From assembly GCA_963788965.1 (NCBI GenBank), contig CAWBIK010000006.1:1240001-1304000 (forward strand): a stretch of 64,000 bases of DNA. Direction: 5' to 3'. This document shows, piece after piece, positions 50,757-61,341 of the stretch. This DNA comes from QHXQ01 sp963788965 (GTDB taxonomy: Bacteria > Acidobacteriota > Blastocatellia > Pyrinomonadales > Pyrinomonadaceae). The notes beneath the pieces are model-generated. The model saw nothing but the letters and a program-made list of their open reading frames with translations. It made no database searches and was not told the DNA's origin. The translations under genes and the position numbers were made by a program. Position 1 is the first letter of the stretch. Every line of letters starts with the position of its first letter.

Positions 50757-52289
50757 ATGTCTACTGAACGGCCGAAAACTCGCGAGGAGCTATACGAGCG
50801 CATCCGGCAAGGCTCGCGCGAGGAGTTTATCCTTGAGGATATGATCCGGCTCGGCTTCTGGCCCGCGCGCGGCGTGCTGCCGCATGACCCGGCGGACGAG
50901 ATTCGCCGCCGCGCCGAGTTGCAGCGCGAGTTGAACGACCTGCGCGACCAGAATCGTCGCCTCTACAACGAAGCGGCGCTGATCAAGGAACTACGCAAAC
51001 GCCGCTTTGCCGAGTCGCGCCGCAAGCGACAGGAGACGAAGGAACGGCGCGCGCGTGAACGACAAGCGCGCGCAGACGCGTGGCGACAGAAACAGACGCA
51101 GGAGATCGGCTTCTTAGGCAAGGCCGTCTCCGGCGGGTTGAATCACGCTGAGTGTGACGTGGCGCGGTTGGAGAGTTACGGTCTGCAACCGCTCAGCACG
51201 GCGGCAGAGATCGCAACGGCCACCGGCCTCACGGTCAACGAACTACGCTTCCTCGCCTTCGACCGCAAGACCTCGACCGTCTCGCACTACGTCCGCTTTC
51301 AAGTGCCGAAGAAGACCGGCGGCGTGCGGCAAATCTCCGCGCCGATGCCGCGCCTGAAGGCGGTCCAGCACTGGATACTCAACAACATCTTAACGAAGGT
51401 TGAGACGCACGACTGCGCGCACGGCTTTCGCGCGGGGCGTTCGATTGTGACCAACGCGCGCCCGCACGTCGGCGCGGAGACGATCATCAATCTCGATCTG
51501 AAAGACTTCTTCCCTTCGATCAGCTATCGTCGGATCAAAGGACTGTTTCGCGCGTTCGGCTACTCGGAAGCGGCGGCCACGATCTTCGGGTTGCTCTGCA
51601 CCGAGCCGGCCGTCGAAGAGGTCGAACTCGACGGGCGCAAGTACTTCGTGGCCACGGGCGCGCGCCATCTGCCGCAAGGCGCACCGACCAGCCCGGCCCT
51701 AACCAATATCCTCTGTCGTCGCTTCGACCGCCGCCTGTTAAAGACCGCCGACGAACTCGGCTTCACCTACACGCGTTACGCTGACGATCTGACCTTCTCG
51801 GCCTCAGGCGAGAGTCTGCGGCATCTGGGCAACGTGCTCGAACGAGTCAAAGCTATCGTTGCGCACGAAGGCTTCACCGTGCATCCCGACAAGACGCGTG
51901 TGCTGCGTCGTTCGCGGCAACAGGATGTCACGGGCGTTGTGGTCAATAGCAAACTGAATGTCTCGCGGCAAGAGTTGAAACGATTCCGCGCCACGCTCTA
52001 CCAGATCGAAAAGGACGGCCCCGTCGGTAAACGCTGGGGGCGCGCGCCCGACGTGATCGCCTCGCTGCAAGGCTTCGCCAACTTCGTCTATATGGTGAAT
52101 CCTGAGAAGGGCGCTGAACTGCAACAACGCGTGCGCGCGCTGGCCGCTAAGTACAACTGGCAACCCGCCAAAGTTGAGCCGCGCGTTAGCGCACAGAGAT
52201 CGAAGGCACAACAGACTGTTAACGTTTCAACCGCGTCCGAAGCGCAACAACCCAAGCCGGCCGACAAAAAATGGTGGAAGCTCTGGTAA
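50757..52289 (+). CDS. Retron reverse transcriptase
   Basis: The 510-residue intact protein has a charged coiled-coil N-terminus (about 45-115) and a full RT domain: HYVRFQVPKKTGGVRQIS (177-194), retron region X NARPH (233-237, the NAxxH motif), LDLKDFFPS (246-254), LPQGAPTSP (305-313), catalytic YADD (341-344) and region Y VTG (391-393). No maturase or endonuclease domain is present, excluding a group II intron. The long N-terminus and motif spacing recall the myxobacterial Mx162/Sa163 RTs. It would reverse-transcribe the upstream msr-msd RNA into branched msDNA. It is convergent with the transporter gene. Confidence 0.93.
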   Translation: MSTERPKTREELYERIRQGSREEFILEDMIRLGFWPARGVLPHDPADEIRRRAELQRELNDLRDQNRRLYNEAALIKELRKRRFAESRRKRQETKERRARERQARADAWRQKQTQEIGFLGKAVSGGLNHAECDVARLESYGLQPLSTAAEIATATGLTVNELRFLAFDRKTSTVSHYVRFQVPKKTGGVRQISAPMPRLKAVQHWILNNILTKVETHDCAHGFRAGRSIVTNARPHVGAETIINLDLKDFFPSISYRRIKGLFRAFGYSEAAATIFGLLCTEPAVEEVELDGRKYFVATGARHLPQGAPTSPALTNILCRRFDRRLLKTADELGFTYTRYADDLTFSASGESLRHLGNVLERVKAIVAHEGFTVHPDKTRVLRRSRQQDVTGVVVNSKLNVSRQELKRFRATLYQIEKDGPVGKRWGRAPDVIASLQGFANFVYMVNPEKGAELQQRVRALAAKYNWQPAKVEPRVSAQRSKAQQTVNVSTASEAQQPKPADKKWWKLW

Positions 52290-52317
52290 AGTTTAACTGC
52301 TTGCTGCTTGCATCAAC

Positions 52318-53691
52318 TTAAACGCCGGGCATGGCTTTCTTGAGCGGTCGTAACAGTGCAAGCAGCACGAACGCCATGACGAGCGCGCAGGCGCTGAGGA
52401 ACAGCCAGAAGGTCGAGTGCAGCCAGTCGTCCCAGAGTTCGCCCACCTGCGTCAGTTTGTTGCCGATGGCGGTGGCGACGAACCAACCGCCCATCATCAA
52501 GCCACGGAAGCGGCGCGGCGCAACCTTTGACACCAGCGCCAGCCCCATCGGCGAGAGCATCAACTCGCCGACCGTGATCACGCCGTAAGCCGCGACGAGC
52601 CACGCGGGCGACACCTTGAAGTTGTAAGGGTTGCTGCCCGTAACCGTCGCCTCGCCGACCTTCGCGCCGACGTACAGAACGAGGAATGAGGCCGAGGTCA
52701 GGATCATGCCAATGGCCATCTTCGTCGGCGTCGAAGGCTCAAGCCCTTTCCCGTCGAGCCACTGCCAGAACCACACGAGCGGGAACGTCAACAGCAACAC
52801 CCAACCGGGGCCGATGGCGTTCGAGATGATCCCGCTCACCTGCCAGTCTGTGTTCTCGTTGCCCCAATAGGTCATCGTCGAACCGTTCTGATGAAAGACC
52901 ATCCAGAAGATAATAACGATCACGAAGATAACCATGAGCGCGCCGATGCGTTTCCATTCGGGCACGGCTTCCATCGCGCTCTGGCGGCTGACGCCGTGCG
53001 GCGGCGCGTCCACTGTGGTCGCGGCCGCGTTGGCCGTTGCAGTCGCGCCCGTCTGCCGCGAGTCAACGTTTTGTATGTGTCGTTTGAACTGCCACAGAAT
53101 CCAGACCGAGATGGCCATGCCGCCGGCCGCGACGGCAAACGCCGGATGATAACCAAAGCGCCCCTGCACGAACTCCGCCACCACGGGCGCGAGGAATGCG
53201 CCGACGTTGATACCCATGTAGAAGATGTTATAGGCGCGATCTTTTAAGTGACTGCCTTCCGGGTAGAGGTTGCCCACCATCGTCGAGACGTTCGGTTTGA
53301 ACAGCCCGTTGCCGACGACGAGGCAAGCCAACGCCACGTAAATAATCGGGATCGAACGAAACGACAGCAACAGGTGACCCGCCATAAAGAACAGACCGCC
53401 GAGCAGCACTGCGCGCCTGTAGCCCAGCTTTTTGTCCGCGAGCCAACCGCCGACGAGCGGGCTGGCATAGACGAACATCAGATAGTTTGAATAAAGCCCG
53501 GTCGCCTGATCGACCGTCCAGCCGAAGCCCTGCCCCGTCGTGTCGCGCAAGTACAAAGTGAACATCGCCAGCATCGAGTAGAAGCTGAATCGCTCCCACA
53601 TCTCCGTGGCAAAGAGCACGTACAGGCCCTTCGGGTGGTGCGCAACCGCGTGCGCCGTCGTGATCGCATTACTGCTTACGGCTGTAGCCAT
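52318..53691 (-). CDS. POT/PTR2-family proton-dependent peptide transporter
   Basis: The 457-residue protein starts at the ATG at 53691 (GGAG 9 nt upstream; a TTG three codons earlier is possible). It has about 12-14 membrane helices and the family motif YASPLVGGWLADKKLGYRRA near residue 75, with the N-terminal WERFSFYSMLAMFTLYL (ExxER-type region). It imports di- and tripeptides with protons. It is not in an operon with its convergent neighbour, the retron RT. Confidence 0.93.
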   Translation of the reverse strand: MATAVSSNAITTAHAVAHHPKGLYVLFATEMWERFSFYSMLAMFTLYLRDTTGQGFGWTVDQATGLYSNYLMFVYASPLVGGWLADKKLGYRRAVLLGGLFFMAGHLLLSFRSIPIIYVALACLVVGNGLFKPNVSTMVGNLYPEGSHLKDRAYNIFYMGINVGAFLAPVVAEFVQGRFGYHPAFAVAAGGMAISVWILWQFKRHIQNVDSRQTGATATANAAATTVDAPPHGVSRQSAMEAVPEWKRIGALMVIFVIVIIFWMVFHQNGSTMTYWGNENTDWQVSGIISNAIGPGWVLLLTFPLVWFWQWLDGKGLEPSTPTKMAIGMILTSASFLVLYVGAKVGEATVTGSNPYNFKVSPAWLVAAYGVITVGELMLSPMGLALVSKVAPRRFRGLMMGGWFVATAIGNKLTQVGELWDDWLHSTFWLFLSACALVMAFVLLALLRPLKKAMPGV

Positions 53692-53920
53692 CTTGCTCAA
53701 CTCCCCGCGTGCGCCCCGCGCGCCGCTTCTCTATTTCCGTCCAAGCCGATTCAAGCACAAGACTTAAAACCATGAGCGCGCCTCTGAATATTCGCGCCCA
53801 CGCCCTGCGCAACTCGCCGTCGTCGGCGCACCTTATGCACCGTGCGTGAATCCAAGCGTCGGGCCGTTGGACAACTAGGACGCGCTCGCGCTCGACCGTG
53901 ATGGTGATTCGCTTCTTCAT
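53669..53920 (-). CDS. Possible small CxxC protein (hypothetical)
   Basis: From the ATG at 53920 an 83-residue frame begins MKKRITITVERERVLVVQRP and has the CIRC motif, resembling small acidobacterial proteins with the same opening. Its end overlaps the transporter start by 23 nt, and its second half is not recognisable, so a frameshift is possible. Confidence 0.35.
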   Translation of the reverse strand: MKKRITITVERERVLVVQRPDAWIHARCIRCADDGELRRAWARIFRGALMVLSLVLESAWTEIEKRRAGRTRGVEQDGYSRKQ

Positions 53921-54105
53921 CGTTGCCGCGAGTTGCCCGACAGTCGGCCCGCACGCAAGCGAATGATGCACACGGCCGCGGAGCATGTCTTTCAAGCGCG
54001 CTGAAATCTTGTAAAACTTTATGAAATCGCTTAGAACTGACGCGAACTGACACCGCACACGTCGCCGGTCAGTGCTTCAGACACAACTCGCCCGCAAGGT
54101 TTTTT

Positions 54106-56078
54106 ATGCAGCAGCCAACAGATCGCGTTTACGAATTCGGCCCTTTCCACCTCAACGCCGTGCGGCGCGTCCTACTGCGCGACGGCGACCCTGTGCCCCT
54201 CACGGCCAAGGTCTTCGACACGCTGCTCGCGCTGGTCGAACAACGCGGGCGCGTGCTGGCTAAAGATGAATTGATGGCTGCGCTCTGGCCGAAACGGCCG
54301 TCGAAGAGAACAACCTGACGCAGCACGTCTCAATGCTGCGCAAGGTGCTCGGCGAGCGTGCGGGCGATCATCGTTATGTCGTGACCGTGCCCGGTCGCGG
54401 CTATAGCTTCGTCGCGCCCGTGCGTGAAGTCGTGCCCGACGGCGACAGCTTGATCGTCGCCGAACGCACCAGAGAACAGATCACGATTGACGTTGAAGAA
54501 CACGATGAAGCCGCGCTATCAGTCGCCGCGACGACTGTAGCTGCGACAACCTTAGGCCCGCACACCAATCGCGCAGCCACACGCACGCGCCCGATCATGT
54601 TGACCGCAGTTGTTCTCTGCGGGCTGCTAGTCATCTGCGCTTCGGGCTTCTACTTTTGGCGCGCGCGCACCGTGCAGCCAAAGGTTGCGGCGCGTGGGCC
54701 GAGGTCAATCGCCGTGCTGCCGTTTCAGACGCTCGGCGCGCAGGCTGACGACCTGACCGGCGCAGGGATGGCGGACGCGCTGACCGCACGTCTGAGCAAC
54801 GTGCGACAGATCGCCGTGCGTCCCACGAGCGCGGTTGTGAAGTACGAAGGGCACGGCGTCGATACGGTCGCGGCGGGGCGTGCGCTCGGCGTCGATGCGG
54901 TCGTCGAAGGGACTGTACAGCGTGCGGGCGACCGTGTGCGTGTGACCGTCCAACTCGTCGGCGTCGGTGATGGTCAACCAGTCTGGGCTGAAAGTTTCGA
55001 TGAACGTTTCACAGACATCTTCGCATTACAAGATTCGATCTCGGCACAGGTGGCGCGGGCGATACTGCCGCAACTCAGCGGCGAAGATGAACGGCGCATG
55101 CGCCGGCACGCCACCGAGAGCGTCGCGGCTTACGACGCTTATCTACGCGGGCGGCATATGTGGAACAAGCGCAACGAAGCGGGTGTCGAGAAAAGTATCG
55201 AACATTTCCAGCGCGCGATTGACATTGACCCGGCCTATGGCGCGGCCTACGCGGGGCTGGCCGATGCCTACAGCGTGCTCGCCAATTATCACTACGGCTC
55301 GCTCCCGCCCGCCGACTGCATGAATCGTGCGCGCGCCGCCGCAACTAAGGCCCTTGAGATCGACGACACGCTCGCGGAAGCGCACGCCTCGCTCGCGCTC
55401 GTCAAGACTTATCACGATTGGAACTCCGCCGCTGCTGAAGCCGAGTTTCGCCGCGCCATCGAACTCAACCCGTCTTACGCGACGGCGCATCATTGGTACT
55501 CCGATTTTCTGGCCATGCAAGGGCGCACCGACGAAGCACTCGCAGAGGCGCAACGCGCCAGCAGTCTCGATCCGCTCTCGCCGATCATCGCCACGACGCT
55601 CGCCGAACGTTTCTACTTCGCGCGGCAGTACGACCGCGCCGCCGAACAGGTAGAACGAACGCTCGAACTCGATGCCGACTTCGTGCAAGCGCGCTTCCTG
55701 CTCGGCGTCGTCTATGGGTTACAAGGCCGGCATGAAGCAGCGGTCAATGAACTGCGCCGCGCGCATGAACTCACGGGCGGCAAAGACCGGCGCATCGTCG
55801 CCGCGCTCGGCAATGCTTATGCTGTGTCGGGCCGGCGGGTTCAAGCCCGCCGACTGCTCGGAGAGTTGTCCGGGGCCGGCGACGAAGTTGCGCCTGCCGA
55901 CATGGCGCTTGTGTTGGCGAACCTCGGCGAGCGCGTGCAAGCCTACCTGTGGCTTCAGAAGGCTTGCGCCAAAGCGAAAGCCGCGCCCGAAGCAGCCCAC
56001 CAGCTTAAAGTCGATCCACGCCTCGACAGCCTGCGCGCCGATCCGAAATTCCGCACGCTCCTGTTACAAGGAACTTGA
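54106..56078 (+). CDS. CadC-like winged-helix regulator with TolB-like domain and TPR repeats (one frameshift)
   Basis: The start MQQPTDRVYEFGPFHLNAVR leads into an OmpR/CadC-type winged helix (LTAKVFDTLLALVEQRGRVL), interrupted by an indel near 54300 and resumed as VSMLRKVLGERAGDHRYVVT, VPGRGYSFVAPV. One membrane helix follows (TAVVLCGLLVICASGFYFW), then a TolB-like module (SIAVLPFQTLGAQADDLTGA) and TPRs (IDIDPAYGAAYAGLADAYSV, ELNPSYATAHHWYSDFLAM). The total is about 657 residues. It is a membrane-anchored transcription factor in which the outer TPR region may sense ligands. The back half shares its layout with the kinase at 24334-26805. Confidence 0.87.
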
Positions 56079-56140
56079 CGGCTGATTGAGTTTGAATTGT
56101 TAGCTAGAGCTTGTTGCCCGGCCGATGTATGCAGCCTTGC

Positions 56141-56775
56141 CTACTGCATGATGAAGCGACTGTGACTGCGCAGGCGTTCGACAATCGCGGCCGGTGTTTT
56201 ATCGGGCGAGCCGGCGGCGAACGGTGGTTGCGGATCGTACTCGATGCCGAGTTGGATCGCTTGTGCTATCTCAGCGCCGCATTCAAGTGCAACGAGCGTG
56301 AGCGCCATGTCGATCCCGGCCGAGACGCCGGCTGCGGTGATGATCTTTCCCTGTCGCACCACGCGCTCGCCACTCGGCTCAGCCCCGAATTGGCGCAACA
56401 CGTCGAGCGCCAGCCAGTGACTCGTCGCGCGCAAGCCCTGCAACAAGCCTGCGGCCGCCAGCAGCAACGAGCCTGTGCAGACGGACGTTGTCCACTTCGT
56501 CTTAAGATGAACGCGGCCGAGCCAATCAAGCAACTCGCTGTCGTCCATCAACGCCGCTTGGCCGGGCCGCCCGGCACAACCAAGATGTCAGGCGCGCCGA
56601 CCTCGCCCAACGCATAATCAGCCACCAGCGCCAAACTGCCGACATCGGTGCGAACAGGCCCGACCTCTTTAGACACGAACTTCACTGTCGCGCCGGGGAT
56701 TGAGCGCAACACTTCATACGGCCCGACCGCATCGAGCGCCGTGAACCGATTGAAGATCAAGATGGCTATTTCCAA
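56141..56775 (-). CDS. DJ-1/PfpI family protein, isonitrile hydratase-like (one frameshift)
   Basis: A TTG start at 56775 gives MEIAILIFNRFTALDAVGPY; the frame shifts near 56550 and continues with TTSVCTGSLLLAAAGLLQGL, holding the nucleophile-elbow Cys, and GKIITAAGVSAGIDMALTL. Corrected length is about 211 residues. Such proteins are class I amidotransferase-like hydrolases or chaperones. A related secreted protein lies at 60034-61134. Confidence 0.83.
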
Positions 56776-57000
56776 AGCAACACCTCACGCCGAAGTCGCA
56801 GATCATAATGAACACGATTACTTGTCGCATAGTAGTCTGACCATGCGTCGCCGGTAAAGATGTTCGTTCAAACGCGGCGGCGTGTCTCGCCGCAAGTGGC
56901 GGCCCGCTGACCGCCGTTCGCCGCAATTCCGGCGCGCTTCCCTGAATCGTTGAGTTGCCCCGGCCCGGTTTGTATTATCCTATGTGACCAGCAAGCTTCT

Positions 57001-58199
57001 ATGAACTCTGACTCAATTGCTTCCGATTCAAACATTGCCGCCGTCACGACGCGCGGCGTGGCGCGCCGACGCACATTGAAGTGGGGCATCATCGCAGGCT
57101 TCTGGCTTTTCTTCGGCCTCTTGAACGGCAGCCAACTCTATCTCGGCTTTCGCATGGAGAACTTCCCCGCGTCGCTGGCGCGGATGCTCGCGTGGTCCGG
57201 CATCGGCTGGGGCGTCTGGGTCTTTCTAACGCCGCTTGTGCTCTTGGTCGGCCGGCACTTCCCGCTTGAACGCTCCACATGGCGACGCGCTTTGCCCGCA
57301 CACCTCGTCGCGTTCGTCATCATCGCCGCCGCGCATATCGCCTTCTTCGAGTACATGATTGTTCTGGTCGCCCCGTTCGGCCCGGAAACACATCCGCGCC
57401 CGTTCTGGGATATGTTCATCGGCCGCGCAACCAGCATGCTCCACCTGGAACTGCTCATCTACAGCGCGACGCTCGGCCTCGGTTACGCCATCAACTATTA
57501 CAACCGCTTCCGCGAGCGCGAGATGCGCGCCACACAACTTGAATCACAACTCGCGCAGGCGCAGTTGCAAGCCCTCAAGATGCAACTCCACCCGCACTTT
57601 CTCTTTAACACTTTGAACGGCATCGCCGGCCTCGTGCGTGACAACCGGAACAAGGCCGCGGTTGATATGCTTGCGGGTTTAAGCGACCTGCTGCGCTACA
57701 CGTTGGAGAACGCCGGCCGGCAAGAAGTGCCGCTCGGCGAAGAGTTGGAGTTTCTTGAACTCTATCTGAACATTCAGCAGATGCGCTTTTCTGATCGACT
57801 CAAGGTCGAGATGTCGGTCGCGCCCGATACGCTCGGTGCGCTTGTGCCGAACCTGATCCTGCAACCGCTCGTCGAGAACGCGATCCGGCACGGCGTCGCC
57901 TTGCGTGCGGCGCAAGGTATGATCGGCGTGCGCGCCGATCGTGCTGACGGGTTCTTACGCATCGAGGTTTATGACGACGGCCCGGCTTGCGCGCGCACGC
58001 AGAGACGCCCGCCGGTATCGGCCTCGCCAACACGCGCGCGCGCCTCCAACAGCTTTACGGCGCGCGGCACGAGTTTACCGTGCGTAACCGCGAGCCGAGC
58101 GGGGTGACGGCCGCGCTGTTGATCCCCTTCGTAGCGGCGCCCGCGCCGGCTCGCAGTGATGAACACGCCCAAGAAAAAGATCAGAACGCTCGTCGTTGA
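57001..58199 (+). CDS. LytS-family sensor histidine kinase (one frameshift)
   Basis: I start at MNSDSIASDSNIAAV (57001). Four membrane helices (about residues 28-160) precede a coiled coil and the kinase region: LHPHFLFNTLNGIAGLVRDN with the phospho-acceptor His, and LILQPLVENAIRHGVALRAA (N box). A shift near 57985 moves to the frame GIGLANTRARLQQLYGA, the G box, ending at 58199. It overlaps the response regulator start by about 40 nt and forms a two-component pair with it. Confidence 0.88.
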
Positions 58200-58968
58200 C
58201 GACGAACCGCTGGCGCGGCAGAACCTACGCATCCTGCTCGAAGCCGACGCCGAAATAGAACTCGTCGGCGAGGCGGGCAGCGGGCGCGCGGCGCTCGCAC
58301 TCATCCGCCGCGAGTCGCCCGATCTTCTGTTTCTAGATATACAAATGCCCGAACTCGACGGCTTCGGCGTGCTCGCACAGATCGAGGCCGCCGAGTTGCC
58401 GGTCGTCGTCTTCGTCACTGCGTTCGATCAGTATGCCCTGCGTGCCTTCGAGTTCCACGCGCTCGACTATCTCTTAAAACCTTTCGACGATGCGCGCTTC
58501 GAGAAGACTTTGCGGCGCGCGAAAGAACAGGTCGCGCAACGTGAGATCAAAGAGTTGAGCCGGCGGCTCATCGCGCTGCTCGAAAGTCGGGACGCGCCAC
58601 CCGAAGCGCGCACGTCGCAACCCGCGCCTTATCTGTCGCGCTTGCTTATCAAGTCCGGCGGCCGCATCTCTTTTCTTAAAGTTGACGAGATCGACTGGAT
58701 CGGCGCGGAGGACTATTACGTCAAGCTGCACGTCGGGCGCAAAGGGCACATGCTGCGCGAGACGATGAACGAACTCGAAGCCAAGCTCGACCCCGCGCGC
58801 TTCGTCCGTATACACCGCTCCTCAATCGTCAACCTCGACCGCATACGCGAACTGCATCAACTCTTCAACGGCGAGTACGTCGTCGTGCTGCACGACGGCA
58901 CGGAGTTGAAACTCAGTCGCAGTCGCCGCGAACAACTGCAAGCGTTCTTGCAAACCGGCAACCGCTGA
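58159..58968 (+). CDS. LytTR-family response regulator
   Basis: The 269-residue protein (ATG 58159; GTG 58156 is possible) has a receiver domain with VVDDEPLARQNLRILLEA, the phospho-Asp in LLFLDIQMPELDGFGVL, and VVFVTAFDQYALRAFEFHAL followed by YLLKPFDD. A LytTR DNA-binding domain follows (IDWIGAEDYYVKLHVGRKGH, FVRIHRSSIVNLDRIRELHQ). It is the partner of the LytS kinase encoded just upstream. Confidence 0.94.
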   Translation: MNTPKKKIRTLVVDDEPLARQNLRILLEADAEIELVGEAGSGRAALALIRRESPDLLFLDIQMPELDGFGVLAQIEAAELPVVVFVTAFDQYALRAFEFHALDYLLKPFDDARFEKTLRRAKEQVAQREIKELSRRLIALLESRDAPPEARTSQPAPYLSRLLIKSGGRISFLKVDEIDWIGAEDYYVKLHVGRKGHMLRETMNELEAKLDPARFVRIHRSSIVNLDRIRELHQLFNGEYVVVLHDGTELKLSRSRREQLQAFLQTGNR

Positions 58969-59075
58969 CCGCCCGCGCTCACGCCTCCCTGCAATTCCGC
59001 CGCCGCTCGCTGCATAACCACACGCCAAACGAACATGCCCGGTTACACTCGCGCACGGTGAGAGGAGAGATTTAT

Positions 59076-60015
59076 ATGCGTAATCATCTGGTGCTCGCGC
59101 TGCTCACGCTCGCGTCTGTTTCCCTATTGTCGTTGCTCTGCGCCGCTCAGACACCCGCGCCCGCACCGCACGCAGTCTTTCATCAAGACGTGTCGTGGTC
59201 GCCCGACGGCAAGCGCCTCGGCTTCACGGCGCTGACGCATGTTGACAAGGACATGAAGGCGAGCATCTACGTCATGCAAGCGGACGGCTCGCGCGTCACG
59301 CGCCTGACAGACGACGCGACCGTGGCCTTCTACAACGCTTGGTCACCCGACGGTAAACGCATCGCCTATGGCGCACGCACCGCCGCGAAGCAGACCGACA
59401 TCTTTGTGATGAACGCGGACGGGACGCACCCCGTCCGCTTGACCGCAAACAATGGATCAAACGCCGCGCCCGCTTGGTCGCCCGACGGCCAGCGCATCGC
59501 TTACCTCTCCGACCGCGACGGCACACGACAAGTCTATGTCATGCGCGCCAACGGCTCGCAGCAGACACGTCTGACCAGAGACGAGACGCACGACTTCAAC
59601 CCGCAATGGTCGCCCGACGGCAAGCAGATCGTCTATTACGCCGAACGCGGCGACCAGCAAGATCAAATCTGGATCGTCAATGCCGACGCTTCGCAGCCGC
59701 GCCTGCTGACCGGCGGCACAGGACATAACATCTACCCCGCTTGGTCGCCCGACGGCCGGCGCATCATCTTCACCGCGAAGCGCGACGGCGCAGCCGACTT
59801 CAACATCTACACGATGCGCCCCAACGGTTCTGAGCTCAAACAACTGTCCGCGCAGACCGCCTTCTTCGCGCGCTTCTCGCCCGACGGCCGGCGCATAGCC
59901 TTCATCGCCGGCAAGTTTCCTGCGAACGCAATCTTCGTCATGCAAGCCGACGGCACGGGTGTAACACAGATCACGCCCAACGTCGCCGCCCTGTCACAAC
60001 CGGACCACACACTAG
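59076..60015 (+). CDS. Secreted TolB/PD40-type beta-propeller protein (frameshift near the end)
   Basis: The ATG at 59076 has GAGAGGAGAG upstream; an earlier in-frame GTG is itself inside that site. After a signal peptide (LALLTLASVSLLSLLCAAQ) come six to seven WD40-like PD40 repeats built on the theme WSPDGKRIAY and NADGTHPVRLT. The raw frame continues to 60497 over the next gene with unrelated residues, so an indel near 59990 is likely and a stop at 60013-60015 is taken. It probably binds a ligand or partner in the periplasm. Confidence 0.75.
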
Positions 60016-60033
60016 AAAGGAACGACTACTCTC

Positions 60034-61134
60034 ATGCAACGCATCAAAGCTACGCTCGCCTTATTCCTACTGACGACGCTCATCAGTTGCGCCTTCATCA
60101 CGCCTACATGCTCGCAGGCCGCGCAAGCGCCACCAGCAACCGCGACGCCGCAACCGGCCGCGCCGCGCAACCTCGCTATCTTCCTCTTCGACGGCGTGCA
60201 GATCATCGACTACACAGGGCCGTTCGAGGTCTTCGGCCAAGCGCGCGACAACGACAAGCGTCTCTTCAACGTCTTCACCGTCGCCGCGCAGCCGGGGCCG
60301 ATTACCACGAACATGGGCATGACCGTCGTGCCGAAGTACACCTTCGCCGACATGCCGAAGGCCGACGTGCTGATGCTGCCCGGCGGCAACGTCGGGCCAC
60401 AACTCGGCAACACAAAGATCATCAAGTGGGTGCAGGACACAGCGGCCACGGCGGAGTTCGTGATGTCAGTCTGCAATGGAGCCTTCTACCTCGGTAAAGC
60501 CGGGTTGCTCGACGGGCTAACAGCCACGACCTTCTACGGCCTCATCGACGAACTCAAAGTGCTCGCCCCCAAAGCGCGCATCGTCACCGACCAACGCTTC
60601 GTAGACAACGGCAAGATCATCACGACCGCCGGTCTTTCTTCCGGCATAGACGGCGCGCTGCATCTCGTCGAACGCCTCGCCGGGCGCGGCCGCGCGCAAG
60701 AGACTGCGCTCAACATGGAGTACAACTGGCAGCCCGATTCCGGCTACGCGCGCGCCAGTTTCGCCGACCGTCATCTGCGCAAGATGCTCGGCCGCGAAGG
60801 CTTCAAGCTCCCCGACGGCACGGGCTGGAAAGTCCTCTGGCAGCAAGGCAGCAAGGACAACTGGCAGAAGGATTGGGAAGTGCGCCTCGACGCCCCGGCC
60901 GCCGATCTCTTACAGCACATCGACACCAAGCTCGCCGAGAGTTGGACCAAAATCCCGGCCACCAAAACCGCCCACGGCTCAACAACACAAAGCCGCTGGA
61001 AATTCACCGACGAAGCAGGCAAACAGTGGAGCGCCCTCGCCCAAGTTCAACCCGTCTCCGGCGCACCAAACACCTACAAGCTCACCATCAAACTCGCCCG
61101 CGCCGACTCCGCCGCGAGCGCCCAACTCGACTAA
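60034..61134 (+). CDS. Secreted DJ-1/PfpI family protein with C-terminal extension
   Basis: GAAAGGA precedes the ATG. The 366-residue protein has a signal peptide (LALFLLTTLISCAFITPTCS, possible lipobox-like Cys) and a DJ-1/PfpI domain: NLAIFLFDGVQIIDYTGPFE, ADVLMLPGGNVGPQ, FVMSVCNGAFYLGKAGLLDG with the nucleophile Cys, and IITTAGLSSGIDGALHLVER. About 120 residues after the domain are not recognisable and end in a beta-rich part. It follows the propeller gene in the same orientation. Confidence 0.87.
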   Translation: MQRIKATLALFLLTTLISCAFITPTCSQAAQAPPATATPQPAAPRNLAIFLFDGVQIIDYTGPFEVFGQARDNDKRLFNVFTVAAQPGPITTNMGMTVVPKYTFADMPKADVLMLPGGNVGPQLGNTKIIKWVQDTAATAEFVMSVCNGAFYLGKAGLLDGLTATTFYGLIDELKVLAPKARIVTDQRFVDNGKIITTAGLSSGIDGALHLVERLAGRGRAQETALNMEYNWQPDSGYARASFADRHLRKMLGREGFKLPDGTGWKVLWQQGSKDNWQKDWEVRLDAPAADLLQHIDTKLAESWTKIPATKTAHGSTTQSRWKFTDEAGKQWSALAQVQPVSGAPNTYKLTIKLARADSAASAQLD

Positions 61135-61234
61135 CCAGCCCAACCCACAAACGAACCCACAACGACGAAGTAGCGCGCATAAACGACTGACGCTCTTCAG
61201 GGACAGTGACATCGTTCAGCTAAACACGAGCAAC

Positions 61235-61270
61235 TAGGCCGCCACTCAGTAGAATGGCGGCCTAGCTTTT
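61235..61270 (+). terminator. Intrinsic terminator after the secreted DJ-1/PfpI gene
   Basis: A perfect 10-bp stem TAGGCCGCCA / TGGCGGCCTA (61235-61244, 61255-61264) is followed by GCTTTT on the plus strand. Confidence 0.85.
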
Positions 61271-61341
61271 ATCGAGTGATTATATGAAGGTAATAATTCC
61301 TTTTCTGGACTATTGGCATACTATAGGCACACAAAGCAGAA

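Noticed and set aside
50757..52289. RT as a group II intron maturase or a diversity-generating retroelement
   Set aside because: There is no maturase or HNH domain, no intron ends, no template/variable repeat pair, and the NAxxH and VTG motifs are retron-specific.
59990..60497. C-terminal extension of the propeller protein over the next gene
   Set aside because: The residues are low-complexity Arg/His/Ala typical of an off-frame read, and the overlapped gene is a clear DJ-1/PfpI protein with its own ribosome site.
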